Origin: Chloroflexota bacterium
GTDB lineage: Bacteria; Chloroflexota; Anaerolineae; Aggregatilineales; Phototrophicaceae
Direction of reading: 5' to 3'
Assembly (NCBI GenBank): GCA_026713245.1
Contig: JAPOOU010000162.1
Span: 1 to 41,162, forward strand
Length of the DNA stretch: 41,162 nt
A model generated the notes under the pieces. That model did no database searches. It had not been told where the DNA came from and saw only the letters and a list, made by a program, of their open reading frames with translations. Position 1 is the stretch's first letter, and the number at the start of each line of letters is the position of its first letter. Shown here one piece after another: positions 26,556 to 34,760 of the stretch. The position numbers and the translations under genes were made by a program.

Positions 26556-27896
26556 ATGATACATAGAGACAGCCCAACTTTCGACCGCTTGCTGGCGCAT
26601 ATCGACGATCTCCCTGTCATCGACTGCCACGAACACATGGCAGGTCCGGAACACCTTATCCGCTTTTCCGAGCCAATCGCGGCATTGATAACTGGCTATT
26701 ACGCCAGCGACTTGATTTCTGCTGGGCTGACGGAGCAACAACTGGCATTCCTCAAAGATGACGCCGTCGCCACCGGCGACAAATGGCCCCTTTTTCAAGC
26801 GTATTGGGAGCGGAGTCAACATACCGCCTATGCGCGCGTCACCAAACTCGTCATGTGGGATGAATATGGCGAGCAGGCGATGACATTGGCCGCGCTGGAA
26901 CGCATAGCGGAGAGACTCCCGGAACGCGACCCCGCTACCTATCGTCAAATGATGCGGGACGCAAATATCCGCTGCGTCATCACCGACGCGCTTGGCTGGC
27001 CCCCGGGCGATTTTGGCGCTTTTCTGCGCGGCGATCAGGTATTCGAAACCGGGTGGCGGCCGGTCGTGCCACTGCCCCTGTTTCATGTATTGCAGCATCA
27101 TGAACATAGCGCGCGCGATTGGGACGGAATCCAACAAGTGTCCGAGTGGGCGGATCGGCCCATCACATCGCTGGACGAATTCACCGAGGCGGTCTTTGAG
27201 ATACTGCGCATCGCGAAAGCGCGCGGCGCGCTCGCGCTCAAGGACCAATGCGCCTACAACAGAACGCTGGCATACGATGTTGTGGCGAAAGGCGATGCCG
27301 AGCCCATCTTCAATCGGCTGCTGAATGATGCCAACGCCGTCCTGGGCTGGCCAGAAGCCAAACCGCTGGATGACTATCTCTTCCATCAATACATGCGCTT
27401 CGCGCGCGAGTTAGACTTCCCGGTTCAGATCCACACCGGGCACATGGCGGGCTCATTCAATCGCGTCGACAAAGCCAATGTCAGCCTGTTTGTACCCGTG
27501 CTTGAATTGCATCGCGACGTGCGATTCGATTTGTTTCACGGCAACTGGCCCTATATGGGTGATATTCTATTCGTCCTGAAGAACTACCCCAATGTGGCGC
27601 TAAACCTGACCTGGCTGTATCTCATTGATCCACTCTATGCGCAGCGATTGCTCGAACGCGCCGTGATGACCGTGCCGCATAGCAAAATCCACGCCTTTGG
27701 CGGCGACCATTTAGACATGCCGGAACGGGCTCTTGCCCATCTCAAGCTCGCCAGGCACGTGGTCGCTGCGGCGCTAGCGAATCTGGTGGAAATCGGATGG
27801 CTGGACGAAGCGGGAGCGCGATCCATTGCCGGGCAGTGGTTCTTTGACAACCCCAACCGCTTTTTCGCGCTCGCTTATGATGCGCGAAAGCCGTGA
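26556..27896 (+). CDS. Metal-dependent amidohydrolase (COG2159/FluG N-domain-like)
   Basis: 446-residue TIM-barrel amidohydrolase. Metal-site elements are DCHEHM (H25, H27) near the N-terminus, QIHTGHMAG in the middle, LFHGNWPYMGD and FGGDHLDMPE toward the C-terminus. The long helical insert after the HEH motif resembles uronate-isomerase/FluG-like members rather than classical hydantoinases. Possible reactions are hydrolysis, decarboxylation or sugar-acid isomerisation; sequence alone does not decide. It is the last gene of operon B behind the MalEFG-type importer, so its substrate is probably derived from the imported compound. GAAGCGAAGCG precedes ATG 26556. Confidence 0.8.
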   Translation: MIHRDSPTFDRLLAHIDDLPVIDCHEHMAGPEHLIRFSEPIAALITGYYASDLISAGLTEQQLAFLKDDAVATGDKWPLFQAYWERSQHTAYARVTKLVMWDEYGEQAMTLAALERIAERLPERDPATYRQMMRDANIRCVITDALGWPPGDFGAFLRGDQVFETGWRPVVPLPLFHVLQHHEHSARDWDGIQQVSEWADRPITSLDEFTEAVFEILRIAKARGALALKDQCAYNRTLAYDVVAKGDAEPIFNRLLNDANAVLGWPEAKPLDDYLFHQYMRFARELDFPVQIHTGHMAGSFNRVDKANVSLFVPVLELHRDVRFDLFHGNWPYMGDILFVLKNYPNVALNLTWLYLIDPLYAQRLLERAVMTVPHSKIHAFGGDHLDMPERALAHLKLARHVVAAALANLVEIGWLDEAGARSIAGQWFFDNPNRFFALAYDARKP

Positions 27897-28338
27897 TTTC
27901 CTTCGACGGCTTATGGGCAAGCCCGAGCATTCAGACTAGGCCCCCTGCGACCGATTCGATCGCCGTCTTTTACGTCCTGCAGCGATACTCAAAATGGCCG
28001 CGCTCAGCTCTATGAACAACCGGTCTCGACATGAGATCCTTAACCCAAAATACCAACGATCCGGCAGGTGGTATTTGTTCTCAATTTTAACCGACTTCGT
28101 TGCACTGTATTCCCACCCAGAATTTGACTTGCCTGTACGTACACGGTATGCTTTCGCTTAATAGTTGACGCGCTGCAACTTTCCGTAAAACTGCAGAATT
28201 ATTGACCTCTCGCAAGCCCTTAGAGATATGCTGATCAATTTGATGCGAGTTGATTGCATGCACTGTTAACAACGATACACAGCGCCTCATTGAAAAAATG
28301 TAACTTCTCTAACGAGTTTAGGGAAAAGGGAATCTTTA
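27897..28338. other. Spacer between operons B and C
   Basis: About 440 bp, visibly more AT-rich than the neighbouring genes. I see no gene. It carries the promoter described at 28124-28152 and, further on, a second weaker TTGACC ... TATGCT pair (from 28203) with a 19-bp spacer. The leader from the first promoter to the ATG at 28339 would be about 180 nt, long enough for regulation, but I recognise no riboswitch. Confidence 0.55.
28124..28152 (+). promoter_or_regulatory. Sigma70-like promoter of operon C with spacer palindrome
   Basis: TTGACT (28124-28129) and TATGCT (28147-28152) are separated by 17 bp. The spacer holds the perfect palindrome TGTACGTACA (28134-28143), placed where a repressor dimer would block polymerase. 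No regulator gene lies next to it. Confidence 0.55.
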
Positions 28339-29667
28339 ATGACGACAGACGCGCCCTCCAGTGACCACAATTTGAACTCACTCATTCAGTCGAAGCGTGA
28401 AGAATACGTCGACCTACTACGAGCAATTCTGTCCAGGTCGGCCGAGGGCGAAGAAGCTCTCCAACATGAAATAGCCGGGCATTTCATGCGCTTGGGATGT
28501 CAGGTAGAGACCATTTCAAGCTCAGCAAATAGATTTGCCTTGACTTCGGATTTCGCGCCGCCCGGGGATGATCCGGAGGCCGATCGAGTGAGCGTTGTCG
28601 CTGTACATCCGGGCGTCGGCGACGGGCGCAGTCTGTTTATTTTTGCGCATCCAGAAGGTGAGCCGGTGGCGGATACGGACACATGGCAGCACGATCCATT
28701 TGCCGGCACGGTCGAAAACGGCCGCATGTATGGCTGGGCGATCGCCGATGACCTGAGCGGCGTTGTGGCGATGATTTGCGCGCATGATGCGATCCGTGCC
28801 GCCGGTGTGGAATTGTCCGGCCAGATCACTTATGCAAGCACGGTAAGCAAACGTCGGGCGCAAGGCATCTATGCCGTTCTGGACAAGGGATATCATGCTG
28901 ATGCGGCCCTGTATCTTCATCCGGCGGAATCGGGACAAGGGCTCGGTGACATAAAGTCCCAAGCATCCGGGATCTTGCGCTTCCGCATTACCGTTCGCGG
29001 CCGGTTGCCTGATACGAGCGAACCGACGCATACGCCCTTTGCCCATCTCAGTATCAATCCGATCGACAAGGCATGGATTGTATATCGCGCCATCACAGCG
29101 CTTGATGAGCAGCGCGCGCAACGCATTCACCATCCCGCCTACGACGAGATTGGACGATCCACCAATCTGCACATTACGCATATCGAAGCCGGCGACGCAA
29201 ATCGCGCGGGTCGAGTCGCGCCAAGCGCAATAATGACCGGGTCGCTTGCCTTCCCCCCAAATGAAGCCATGGCCGATGTTCAGCGCGAACTCGAAGCGAC
29301 GCTGCGGCAAGCTTCCGACAGTGATCCCTGGCTCAAGCAGCATCCGGCGCAACTGGACTGGCTGCAAGGAATCAGCGGTGTTGAAATCTCGGAAGAGAGT
29401 CCAATATATCAAACTGTAGCTGCCGCAATCCATACTGTAACCGGGATTAGGCCGAAAACGCAGTCTTTGCATGCCGCCAGCGAAATTCGCACGCCGATAC
29501 TATATAGCGGCATACCGACGGTTGGTTTCGGTCCCTTGTCGGGAGGCAACACCCAAAGTGGCGGCACTGATGAATGGGTCAGCGTCGACGACTTCATGAA
29601 CATGGTAGAAGTAGTTGCCAAAGTCATCGTCGATTGGTGTGGTCAGTTTTCCGTAGCGGGCAGGTAG
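28339..29667 (+). CDS. M20-family peptidase-like protein with altered active site
   Basis: 442-residue member of the M20/ArgE/DapE fold. Recognisable landmarks are IFAHPEGEPV (101-110), where the usual HxD metal motif stands; YGWAIADDLSG (131-141), the usual GRGxxDxKGG; and LYSGIPTVGFGPLSGG near the C-terminus. Two positions look unusual: the HxD motif reads H104-P-E106, and the catalytic Glu-Glu pair expected after the fourth strand reads S170-K171 (STVSKRRAQG). The protein may therefore be inactive as a peptidase, bind ligand only, or use a different mechanism. AAAGGG lies 8 nt before ATG 28339. It is the first gene of operon C, ahead of a peptide-type importer. Confidence 0.78.
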   Translation: MTTDAPSSDHNLNSLIQSKREEYVDLLRAILSRSAEGEEALQHEIAGHFMRLGCQVETISSSANRFALTSDFAPPGDDPEADRVSVVAVHPGVGDGRSLFIFAHPEGEPVADTDTWQHDPFAGTVENGRMYGWAIADDLSGVVAMICAHDAIRAAGVELSGQITYASTVSKRRAQGIYAVLDKGYHADAALYLHPAESGQGLGDIKSQASGILRFRITVRGRLPDTSEPTHTPFAHLSINPIDKAWIVYRAITALDEQRAQRIHHPAYDEIGRSTNLHITHIEAGDANRAGRVAPSAIMTGSLAFPPNEAMADVQRELEATLRQASDSDPWLKQHPAQLDWLQGISGVEISEESPIYQTVAAAIHTVTGIRPKTQSLHAASEIRTPILYSGIPTVGFGPLSGGNTQSGGTDEWVSVDDFMNMVEVVAKVIVDWCGQFSVAGR

Positions 29668-29759
29668 CTTTCCGCTGATTCGTTGTATGAGAGGGGGATT
29701 ATGGGGTAAAGTTATTACTCTGTTCGCAAGCAACACAAAGATGAAAGGACAAAAGCGCT

Positions 29760-31337
29760 ATGTTGTTTAACAGAAAGAAAGAGATGTTGCTGCTGAGTAT
29801 TCTACTTCTATTCATCGCTTCGCTTGTTGGTGGCGGGCTCGCTGCTCAAGACATGAGCACGCTTGTGATCGCGCTTGCCGGTTCACCGCCCACTTTTGAT
29901 CCATTGGCGGCCTCCGACAGTCGCGTTGATACGCCGTCGATCAATCTTTACAACACCTTGCTTCAGTATCTGCCAGGCGTCACTGAATGGGAGTTGGAGC
30001 TTGCTGAAAGCTACGAAGAAGCTGAAGACGGCCTGAGTTACACCTTCACGCTGAAACCCGGTGTGATGTTCCATGATGGCACGGAAGTGCTGGCGGAAGA
30101 TGTCAAGTACACGGTCGATCGCTTGGTAGCGGTGAATATTGGCGTCGCGCGCAGCCTGGTCATGGTAACCGGCGCGGATGTCATTGACGATTACACAGTG
30201 CGGATTAATCTCAATACGCCTTTCCCCGGCCTTCTGGGGGCGCTGTCTCGCCTGTATATCCTGAATTCTGAGCTGGTGCAGGCGAATACGGTTGATGACG
30301 ATTGGGGTCAAACCTGGCTGCAAAACAACGACGCCGGCAGCGGACCCTACGTCTTGACCTCCTTCACGCCCGAACAAGAATTTACCATCGAGCGTTTCGA
30401 CGATTACTTCAAGGGCTGGGAAGGCAACCATGTTGACCGCGCTATCTTCGCCGTTATCAAAGAAGAGAGCACACGCCGTTTGTCGCTTGAAAACGGGGAC
30501 TCCCACTGGATCCAGGTTGGCAGCCCGGAGACGCTGGACGCGCTCAGCGAAGATCCGGCATATACCGTTTACACAGATCCAACGCTCAACCAACTGTACT
30601 TCGCGATGAATACCCGTCATCCGATCCTCCAGGATGCGCGCGTGCGCAAGGCGCTGTCGCTGATCTACGACTTTGAAGGTCATGTCGAGCTGGCGCGCAA
30701 TGGCTATGCGGCGATCGCCCGTGGCGTGCTTCCGCCGGGCATTGTTTGCTTTGACCCATCTGTGCCGGAGTCCTCTATGGACGTGGAGCAGGCGCAAGCC
30801 TTGATGGCGGAAGCCGGTTACGCAGATGGCGGCTTCGAATTGACGATGGCCTACCAAGGCACATCACCGGAAGAAACCGCGGCGATGCAGATCATGCAAG
30901 CCGGGGCGGCGCAACTGGGCATCACCATCCGCCCGATGGCCATCGAGTGGCCCGCCAAAGTGCAGGCTTACTCCGCGCAAGAGACGGCGCCGGATGTGGG
31001 CACGGTGTGGATGTTCCCGTCGCTGCCCGATCCTGATCAGTTCTTCGGCAGACTGGGTATGTCCGACCAAGCTGGTACCGGCGGCATCAACTTCTCCTGG
31101 TATAGCAATGCGGATAACGACGCGCTGCTCGCGGCCGGCAAAGTCGAGCTCGATCCCGATGCGCGTTGCGAGATCTACAAGCAGGCTCAGGCGATTTGGG
31201 ATGCAGAGACGCCCTATGTCAATGTTGTAGTGGGCATGGCGCTTTCGGCATCACACGCCAACGTCAAGGGCTATCAATGGTCGCCACCACATAGTTACAC
31301 GCAGAATGTCTATCAGATCTACTTTGACGATATGTAG
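29760..31337 (+). CDS. Peptide/nickel-type ABC binding protein (family 5, DppA-like)
   Basis: 525-residue family 5 extracellular binding protein. The signal peptide ends LAA|QD (after residue 29), without a lipobox. The mature part has the family landmarks PPTFDPLAASDS, YEEAEDGLSYTFTLKPGVMF with HDGTEVLAEDVKYTVDRL after it, and NQLYFAMNTRHP. Members bind oligopeptides, but also opines, sugars, glutathione or amide compounds, so the ligand is not fixed. GAAAGGA sits before ATG 29760. A dispersed hairpin repeat follows between this gene and the permeases. Confidence 0.9.
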   Translation: MLFNRKKEMLLLSILLLFIASLVGGGLAAQDMSTLVIALAGSPPTFDPLAASDSRVDTPSINLYNTLLQYLPGVTEWELELAESYEEAEDGLSYTFTLKPGVMFHDGTEVLAEDVKYTVDRLVAVNIGVARSLVMVTGADVIDDYTVRINLNTPFPGLLGALSRLYILNSELVQANTVDDDWGQTWLQNNDAGSGPYVLTSFTPEQEFTIERFDDYFKGWEGNHVDRAIFAVIKEESTRRLSLENGDSHWIQVGSPETLDALSEDPAYTVYTDPTLNQLYFAMNTRHPILQDARVRKALSLIYDFEGHVELARNGYAAIARGVLPPGIVCFDPSVPESSMDVEQAQALMAEAGYADGGFELTMAYQGTSPEETAAMQIMQAGAAQLGITIRPMAIEWPAKVQAYSAQETAPDVGTVWMFPSLPDPDQFFGRLGMSDQAGTGGINFSWYSNADNDALLAAGKVELDPDARCEIYKQAQAIWDAETPYVNVVVGMALSASHANVKGYQWSPPHSYTQNVYQIYFDDM

Positions 31338-31434
31338 CCGCTCGACGGCCGCGATTTGCTTTGCCGCGCTCACGCAACACAGTTAGCCTTCTCGTCGCAT
31401 GAGCGATGCGGTTTATGTGACCAGGATCGATAGC

Positions 31435-31477
31435 GATGTAAACGGGGCGAGCGGAGTTATTGCTTCGGCTCGCCCCG
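31435..31477 (+). repeat. Dispersed hairpin repeat, copy 2, after the binding-protein gene
   Basis: GATGTAAA leads into CGGGGCGAGC (31443-31452), which pairs perfectly with GCTCGCCCCG (31468-31477). No T-run follows. It shares its lead and GGGGCGA arm with copies at 175 and 38884. Its place between binding protein and permeases suggests an mRNA-stabilising or attenuating role like those in operons A and B. Confidence 0.7.
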
Positions 31478-31495
31478 CCCGTGAGGTGACCAGCC

Positions 31496-32503
31496 TTGGG
31501 TGATTATGTACTTCGCCGTCTCTATCAGGCTCTGTGGGTCCTGATTGCTGTGACGGTAGTTACATTCTTCATTTCCAACCTGCTGCCCGGTGATCCGGCT
31601 CTCTCGAGAGCTGGACAATTCGCCACGAGAGAACAGGTCGAAGCGACGCGTATACGACTCGGTCTCGACCAGCCCTTACATATTCAATACCTGAAGTATA
31701 TGCAGCGACTGCTGTCCGGAGACCTGGGGCTGTCGATCACATCGCGCCAGCCGGTCTTGAAGGAACTGCGAGCCTTTTTCCCGGCCACGCTCGAACTGAC
31801 GATTGCGGCCTTCTGCTTCACTCTGACGGTAGGCATCCCCCTGGGCATCGTTGCCGGTTCGACCAAATCTCGTTGGGTCAAGTCTACGATCATCATGGGC
31901 TCTCTTATTGGCGTGGGCATCCCGGTATTTTGGGCCGGGCTCGTTTTCCAGTTGGTCTTCGCTGGACGGCTGGATATCTTGCCCCTGGCCGGTCGCTTGA
32001 CATTGACGGCGCCGGCGCCGCCCAGCGTGACCAATATGTATCTCATCGACTCGATCCTGGCCGGGCAATGGGATACCTTCAAAGACGCGCTGATACATCT
32101 CATCTTGCCCGCGTTCACGCTGAGCCTGGGGCAGATTGGCGCCATGGCCAGGACGACGAATTCGGCGATGGCGAGCGTAATTCACCGCGATTATGTGCGA
32201 ACGGCGCATGCCAAGGGGCTGACCGAAAGGAAGGTCTTGTGGTCTCACGTATTGCGGAATGCCCTTCTGCCGGTAGTCACCGTTTTGGGCCTCTATGTAG
32301 CTTTTATGCTGAACGGGGCGCTGCTGATCGAGATCATATTCTCTTGGGGAGGGCTGGGCACCTACGCCTGGATTGGCATTTTCCGCAACGATATTACGGT
32401 CATCATGGGCGTGACACTCACGGCAAGTCTGACGTTTATGTTTGTCAATCTCGTCATTGACCTAACGTATCCATTCCTGGATCCGCGCATCCAGTATGGA
32501 TGA
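31496..32503 (+). CDS. Peptide-type ABC permease 1 (DppB-like)
   Basis: 335-residue inner-membrane permease. It begins VLRRLYQALWVLIAVTVVTF, followed by the diagnostic LLPGDPALSRAGQ and the IRLGLDQPLHIQYLKY segment. The EAA-type loop is YVRTAHAKGLTERKVLWSHV and the protein ends in YPFLDPRIQYG, as usual for DppB. The start is TTG 31496 with GAGGTG about 7 nt upstream. Next gene follows after 18 bp. Confidence 0.92.
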   Translation: MGDYVLRRLYQALWVLIAVTVVTFFISNLLPGDPALSRAGQFATREQVEATRIRLGLDQPLHIQYLKYMQRLLSGDLGLSITSRQPVLKELRAFFPATLELTIAAFCFTLTVGIPLGIVAGSTKSRWVKSTIIMGSLIGVGIPVFWAGLVFQLVFAGRLDILPLAGRLTLTAPAPPSVTNMYLIDSILAGQWDTFKDALIHLILPAFTLSLGQIGAMARTTNSAMASVIHRDYVRTAHAKGLTERKVLWSHVLRNALLPVVTVLGLYVAFMLNGALLIEIIFSWGGLGTYAWIGIFRNDITVIMGVTLTASLTFMFVNLVIDLTYPFLDPRIQYG

Positions 32504-32521
32504 TTACCAGCGGGCGACCTT

Positions 32522-33439
32522 ATGAGCAGTGCAACAGAGTCTCCTGACCATCGGCCTCACTCAACCCTGGACGACGACAAGGGTCTGTGGCAATCGTTCA
32601 AACAGAGCCGTTTTGCCTTTGCCGTTCGCCATAATCCGCTGTCGATTCTCGGTTTGGCTATCCTGGTTCTGCTGGTTGTGATCGTGCTGGCGCCGGAGTG
32701 GTTTACGTCTCACAGCGCCACCATGCTCAATCTAAGAACCAAGTTCATAAGCCCGTCAGCCGAACACCCCTTTGGGACCGATCACATGGGAATCGATATT
32801 TTCACGCGCGTAATTTACGCCGCGCGCACAACCATCTGGGTGGTCTTTGTTGTGCTTAGTATCGCCACGAGTCTAGGCTTCCTTGTTGGCTCGCTGGCGG
32901 CGTACGTGGGCGGTCGGGTTGACAGTCTGCTGATGCGCATGACCGATGTCTGGATGGCCTTTCCCTCGCTCGTGCTTGCCATAGCCCTTAATGCAGCTCT
33001 CGGGCGCGGCTTGTTTCAGACGATGATAGCGGTTGGCTTTTCCTGGTGGCCGTCGTATGCGCGGCTGGTGCGCGCGCAAGTCTTGAGTGTCAAAAACGAG
33101 GAATACGTCCTGGCGGCGAGAGCGCTCGGCGCGAGCCATTTTCGCATCGTCGTGCGTCACATAATCCGCAACGGTTTTGACCCGGTTATCGTGAACATCA
33201 CGATTGACGTTGGCTTTGTCGCCCTGGCCACCGCCGGTCTGAGCTTTCTCGGCCTGGGCATCGAGCCGCCCACGCCGGAATGGGGCCGTATGGTGGCCGA
33301 GGGACGCGATTACTTGCTGGACCAGTGGTGGGCTTCCACCTTCCCCGGCCTGGCATTGTTTATGTTCGTGGTCGGCTTCAATCTGCTCGGGGAGCTTGTG
33401 AGAGACTGGCTCGACCCCAGTAACGTCGGAAGAAGATGA
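32522..33439 (+). CDS. Peptide-type ABC permease 2 (DppC-like)
   Basis: 305-residue partner permease. An N-terminal cytoplasmic segment is followed by NPLSILGLAILVLLVVIVLA (first helix). EHPFGTDHMGIDIFTRVIYA is the classic DppC motif, and the EAA loop is YVLAARALGASHFRIVVRHI. It ends GFNLLGELVRDWLDPSNVGRR. No DppD/DppF ATPase gene follows; the next gene encodes a metalloprotein. The importer must use ATPases encoded outside the window. Confidence 0.92.
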   Translation: MSSATESPDHRPHSTLDDDKGLWQSFKQSRFAFAVRHNPLSILGLAILVLLVVIVLAPEWFTSHSATMLNLRTKFISPSAEHPFGTDHMGIDIFTRVIYAARTTIWVVFVVLSIATSLGFLVGSLAAYVGGRVDSLLMRMTDVWMAFPSLVLAIALNAALGRGLFQTMIAVGFSWWPSYARLVRAQVLSVKNEEYVLAARALGASHFRIVVRHIIRNGFDPVIVNITIDVGFVALATAGLSFLGLGIEPPTPEWGRMVAEGRDYLLDQWWASTFPGLALFMFVVGFNLLGELVRDWLDPSNVGRR

Positions 33440-33544
33440 TCAGGAGGACCCGCTTATATCTGTTGCGTTTAGGACATCAACACGAGTCGATGTCGCTCGT
33501 ACCGGGCAAATCGCGCTCAATTTACCGAATAAGGGAGGTTTGTA

Positions 33545-34546
33545 ATGCGCTCACATTTGTTTTGGGACCAATTTGCCGATATTTCTGTCAATCGTCTTGT
33601 CAATCCGGGAGAAGGCGAACCGTTCCTGATTATCGCCGACCCCAAGAATGATCTCAATTTGGCTGAGGCGCTGCTGTCGGCAGGTCTCCGCTCTGGCGCA
33701 GCAACCAGTTTGATCATCAAAGATTGGTACGAAGAAGGCACCGTTAGCGATCCGGGCCCGATCGTTTCCAATGCCATTCTGAACAGCAAGTACGTGCTTT
33801 CGCTTTGCGGCGGCATCGTCCGGGCGCCGGCTATGCAGGAAGCGCGCAGCAAGGGAACGCGCCATTTATCCACGGTAGTAGAAGGCATCGAGGACTATTG
33901 CATTAAAGCGCTGCTCAACGTGGATCTGGATAAGATGTTTGAAAACGCTGATATTATCGCGCGCTTGTGGGAAGAGACCGATGAATGTCGCGTGACATCG
34001 CCCTATGGAGCTGACATCACGTTCAAGATGGGCGGGCGGCCGAGCTTGGTGAGCGACGGCGCGCTCACGTATGACGGCGAGGTTGACTTTTACCCGGGCG
34101 CGCAGGTTTCGATCGCGCCGCTCGAAGAGAGCATTAACGGCACGATTGTGGTCGATGCCAGCGACAATGTCAGCGGCCTTGTGCACAACAATTATTCACT
34201 CATCGTCGTCGACGGCGTGATAACGGAGGTCATCGGCGATGGTGAAGGTGATGCGATGCGCACCTGGCTGGAGACGCGCAATGACGACGTCATTTACAGG
34301 ATCTGCCATTTCAGCATCGGCTTGAACCCGCAGGCGGGCATCTCGGGCCACTTGATGGAAGACGAGCGGGTGCTGGCGTCTGTCGATTTTGGTTTCGGCT
34401 ATCAGGATCCCAAGTTTGGCGGCACCGTGGGCTATAGTCCTTACCACGCGGATATCATGATGGCCAATCCGGACATCTACCTTGACGGCAAGCTCATGAG
34501 CACCGCCAACAGGCTGGAAGATGGTTACGGTTTCCATCACCTGTAG
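33545..34546 (+). CDS. M29 aminopeptidase / NicX-like metalloprotein
   Basis: 333-residue protein of the fold shared by thermophilic M29 aminopeptidases and 2,5-dihydroxypyridine 5,6-dioxygenase (NicX). Family segments in the C-terminal half are ISGHLMEDERVLASVDFGFG (about 265-284), preceded by HFSIGLNPQAG, and then YSPYHADIMMANPDIYLDGK. These supply the His/Asp/Glu metal ligands. NicX opens a pyridine ring; M29 enzymes cleave peptides. I cannot decide between them from sequence alone. GGGAGGT sits ~5 nt before ATG 33545, the strongest ribosome site in operon C, and the 105-bp gap before it shows no terminator. Confidence 0.75.
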   Translation: MRSHLFWDQFADISVNRLVNPGEGEPFLIIADPKNDLNLAEALLSAGLRSGAATSLIIKDWYEEGTVSDPGPIVSNAILNSKYVLSLCGGIVRAPAMQEARSKGTRHLSTVVEGIEDYCIKALLNVDLDKMFENADIIARLWEETDECRVTSPYGADITFKMGGRPSLVSDGALTYDGEVDFYPGAQVSIAPLEESINGTIVVDASDNVSGLVHNNYSLIVVDGVITEVIGDGEGDAMRTWLETRNDDVIYRICHFSIGLNPQAGISGHLMEDERVLASVDFGFGYQDPKFGGTVGYSPYHADIMMANPDIYLDGKLMSTANRLEDGYGFHHL

Positions 34547-34760
34547 GGCTCGGCGCGCGGTGGCATACAAAATACGCTCTTGGATTGTCTAGGGATACAG
34601 GCTTGGGCGCCGAACGTTGAGGGCGTTTCAACGGTCATCCGCCTAAGCCTTTTTGGGATTCTACAGAATTGTGTTTTCTGTTGTTTTGATGGCGTTGAAC
34701 GCGCTGCCACAAACGACGGCATTGCTGGTTTGACCCTTGTTCCGGTCAGGAGAGGCGGAT

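Noticed and set aside
28522..30857. Two long minus-strand frames (28522-29472 and 29883-30857)
   Set aside because: They lie opposite the M20-like and DppA-like genes, whose assignment is clear. The antisense peptides have no family pattern.
34606..34636. Small inverted repeat before the aldo/keto reductase gene
   Set aside because: The stem is only about 6 bp with no T-run; too weak to call a terminator.
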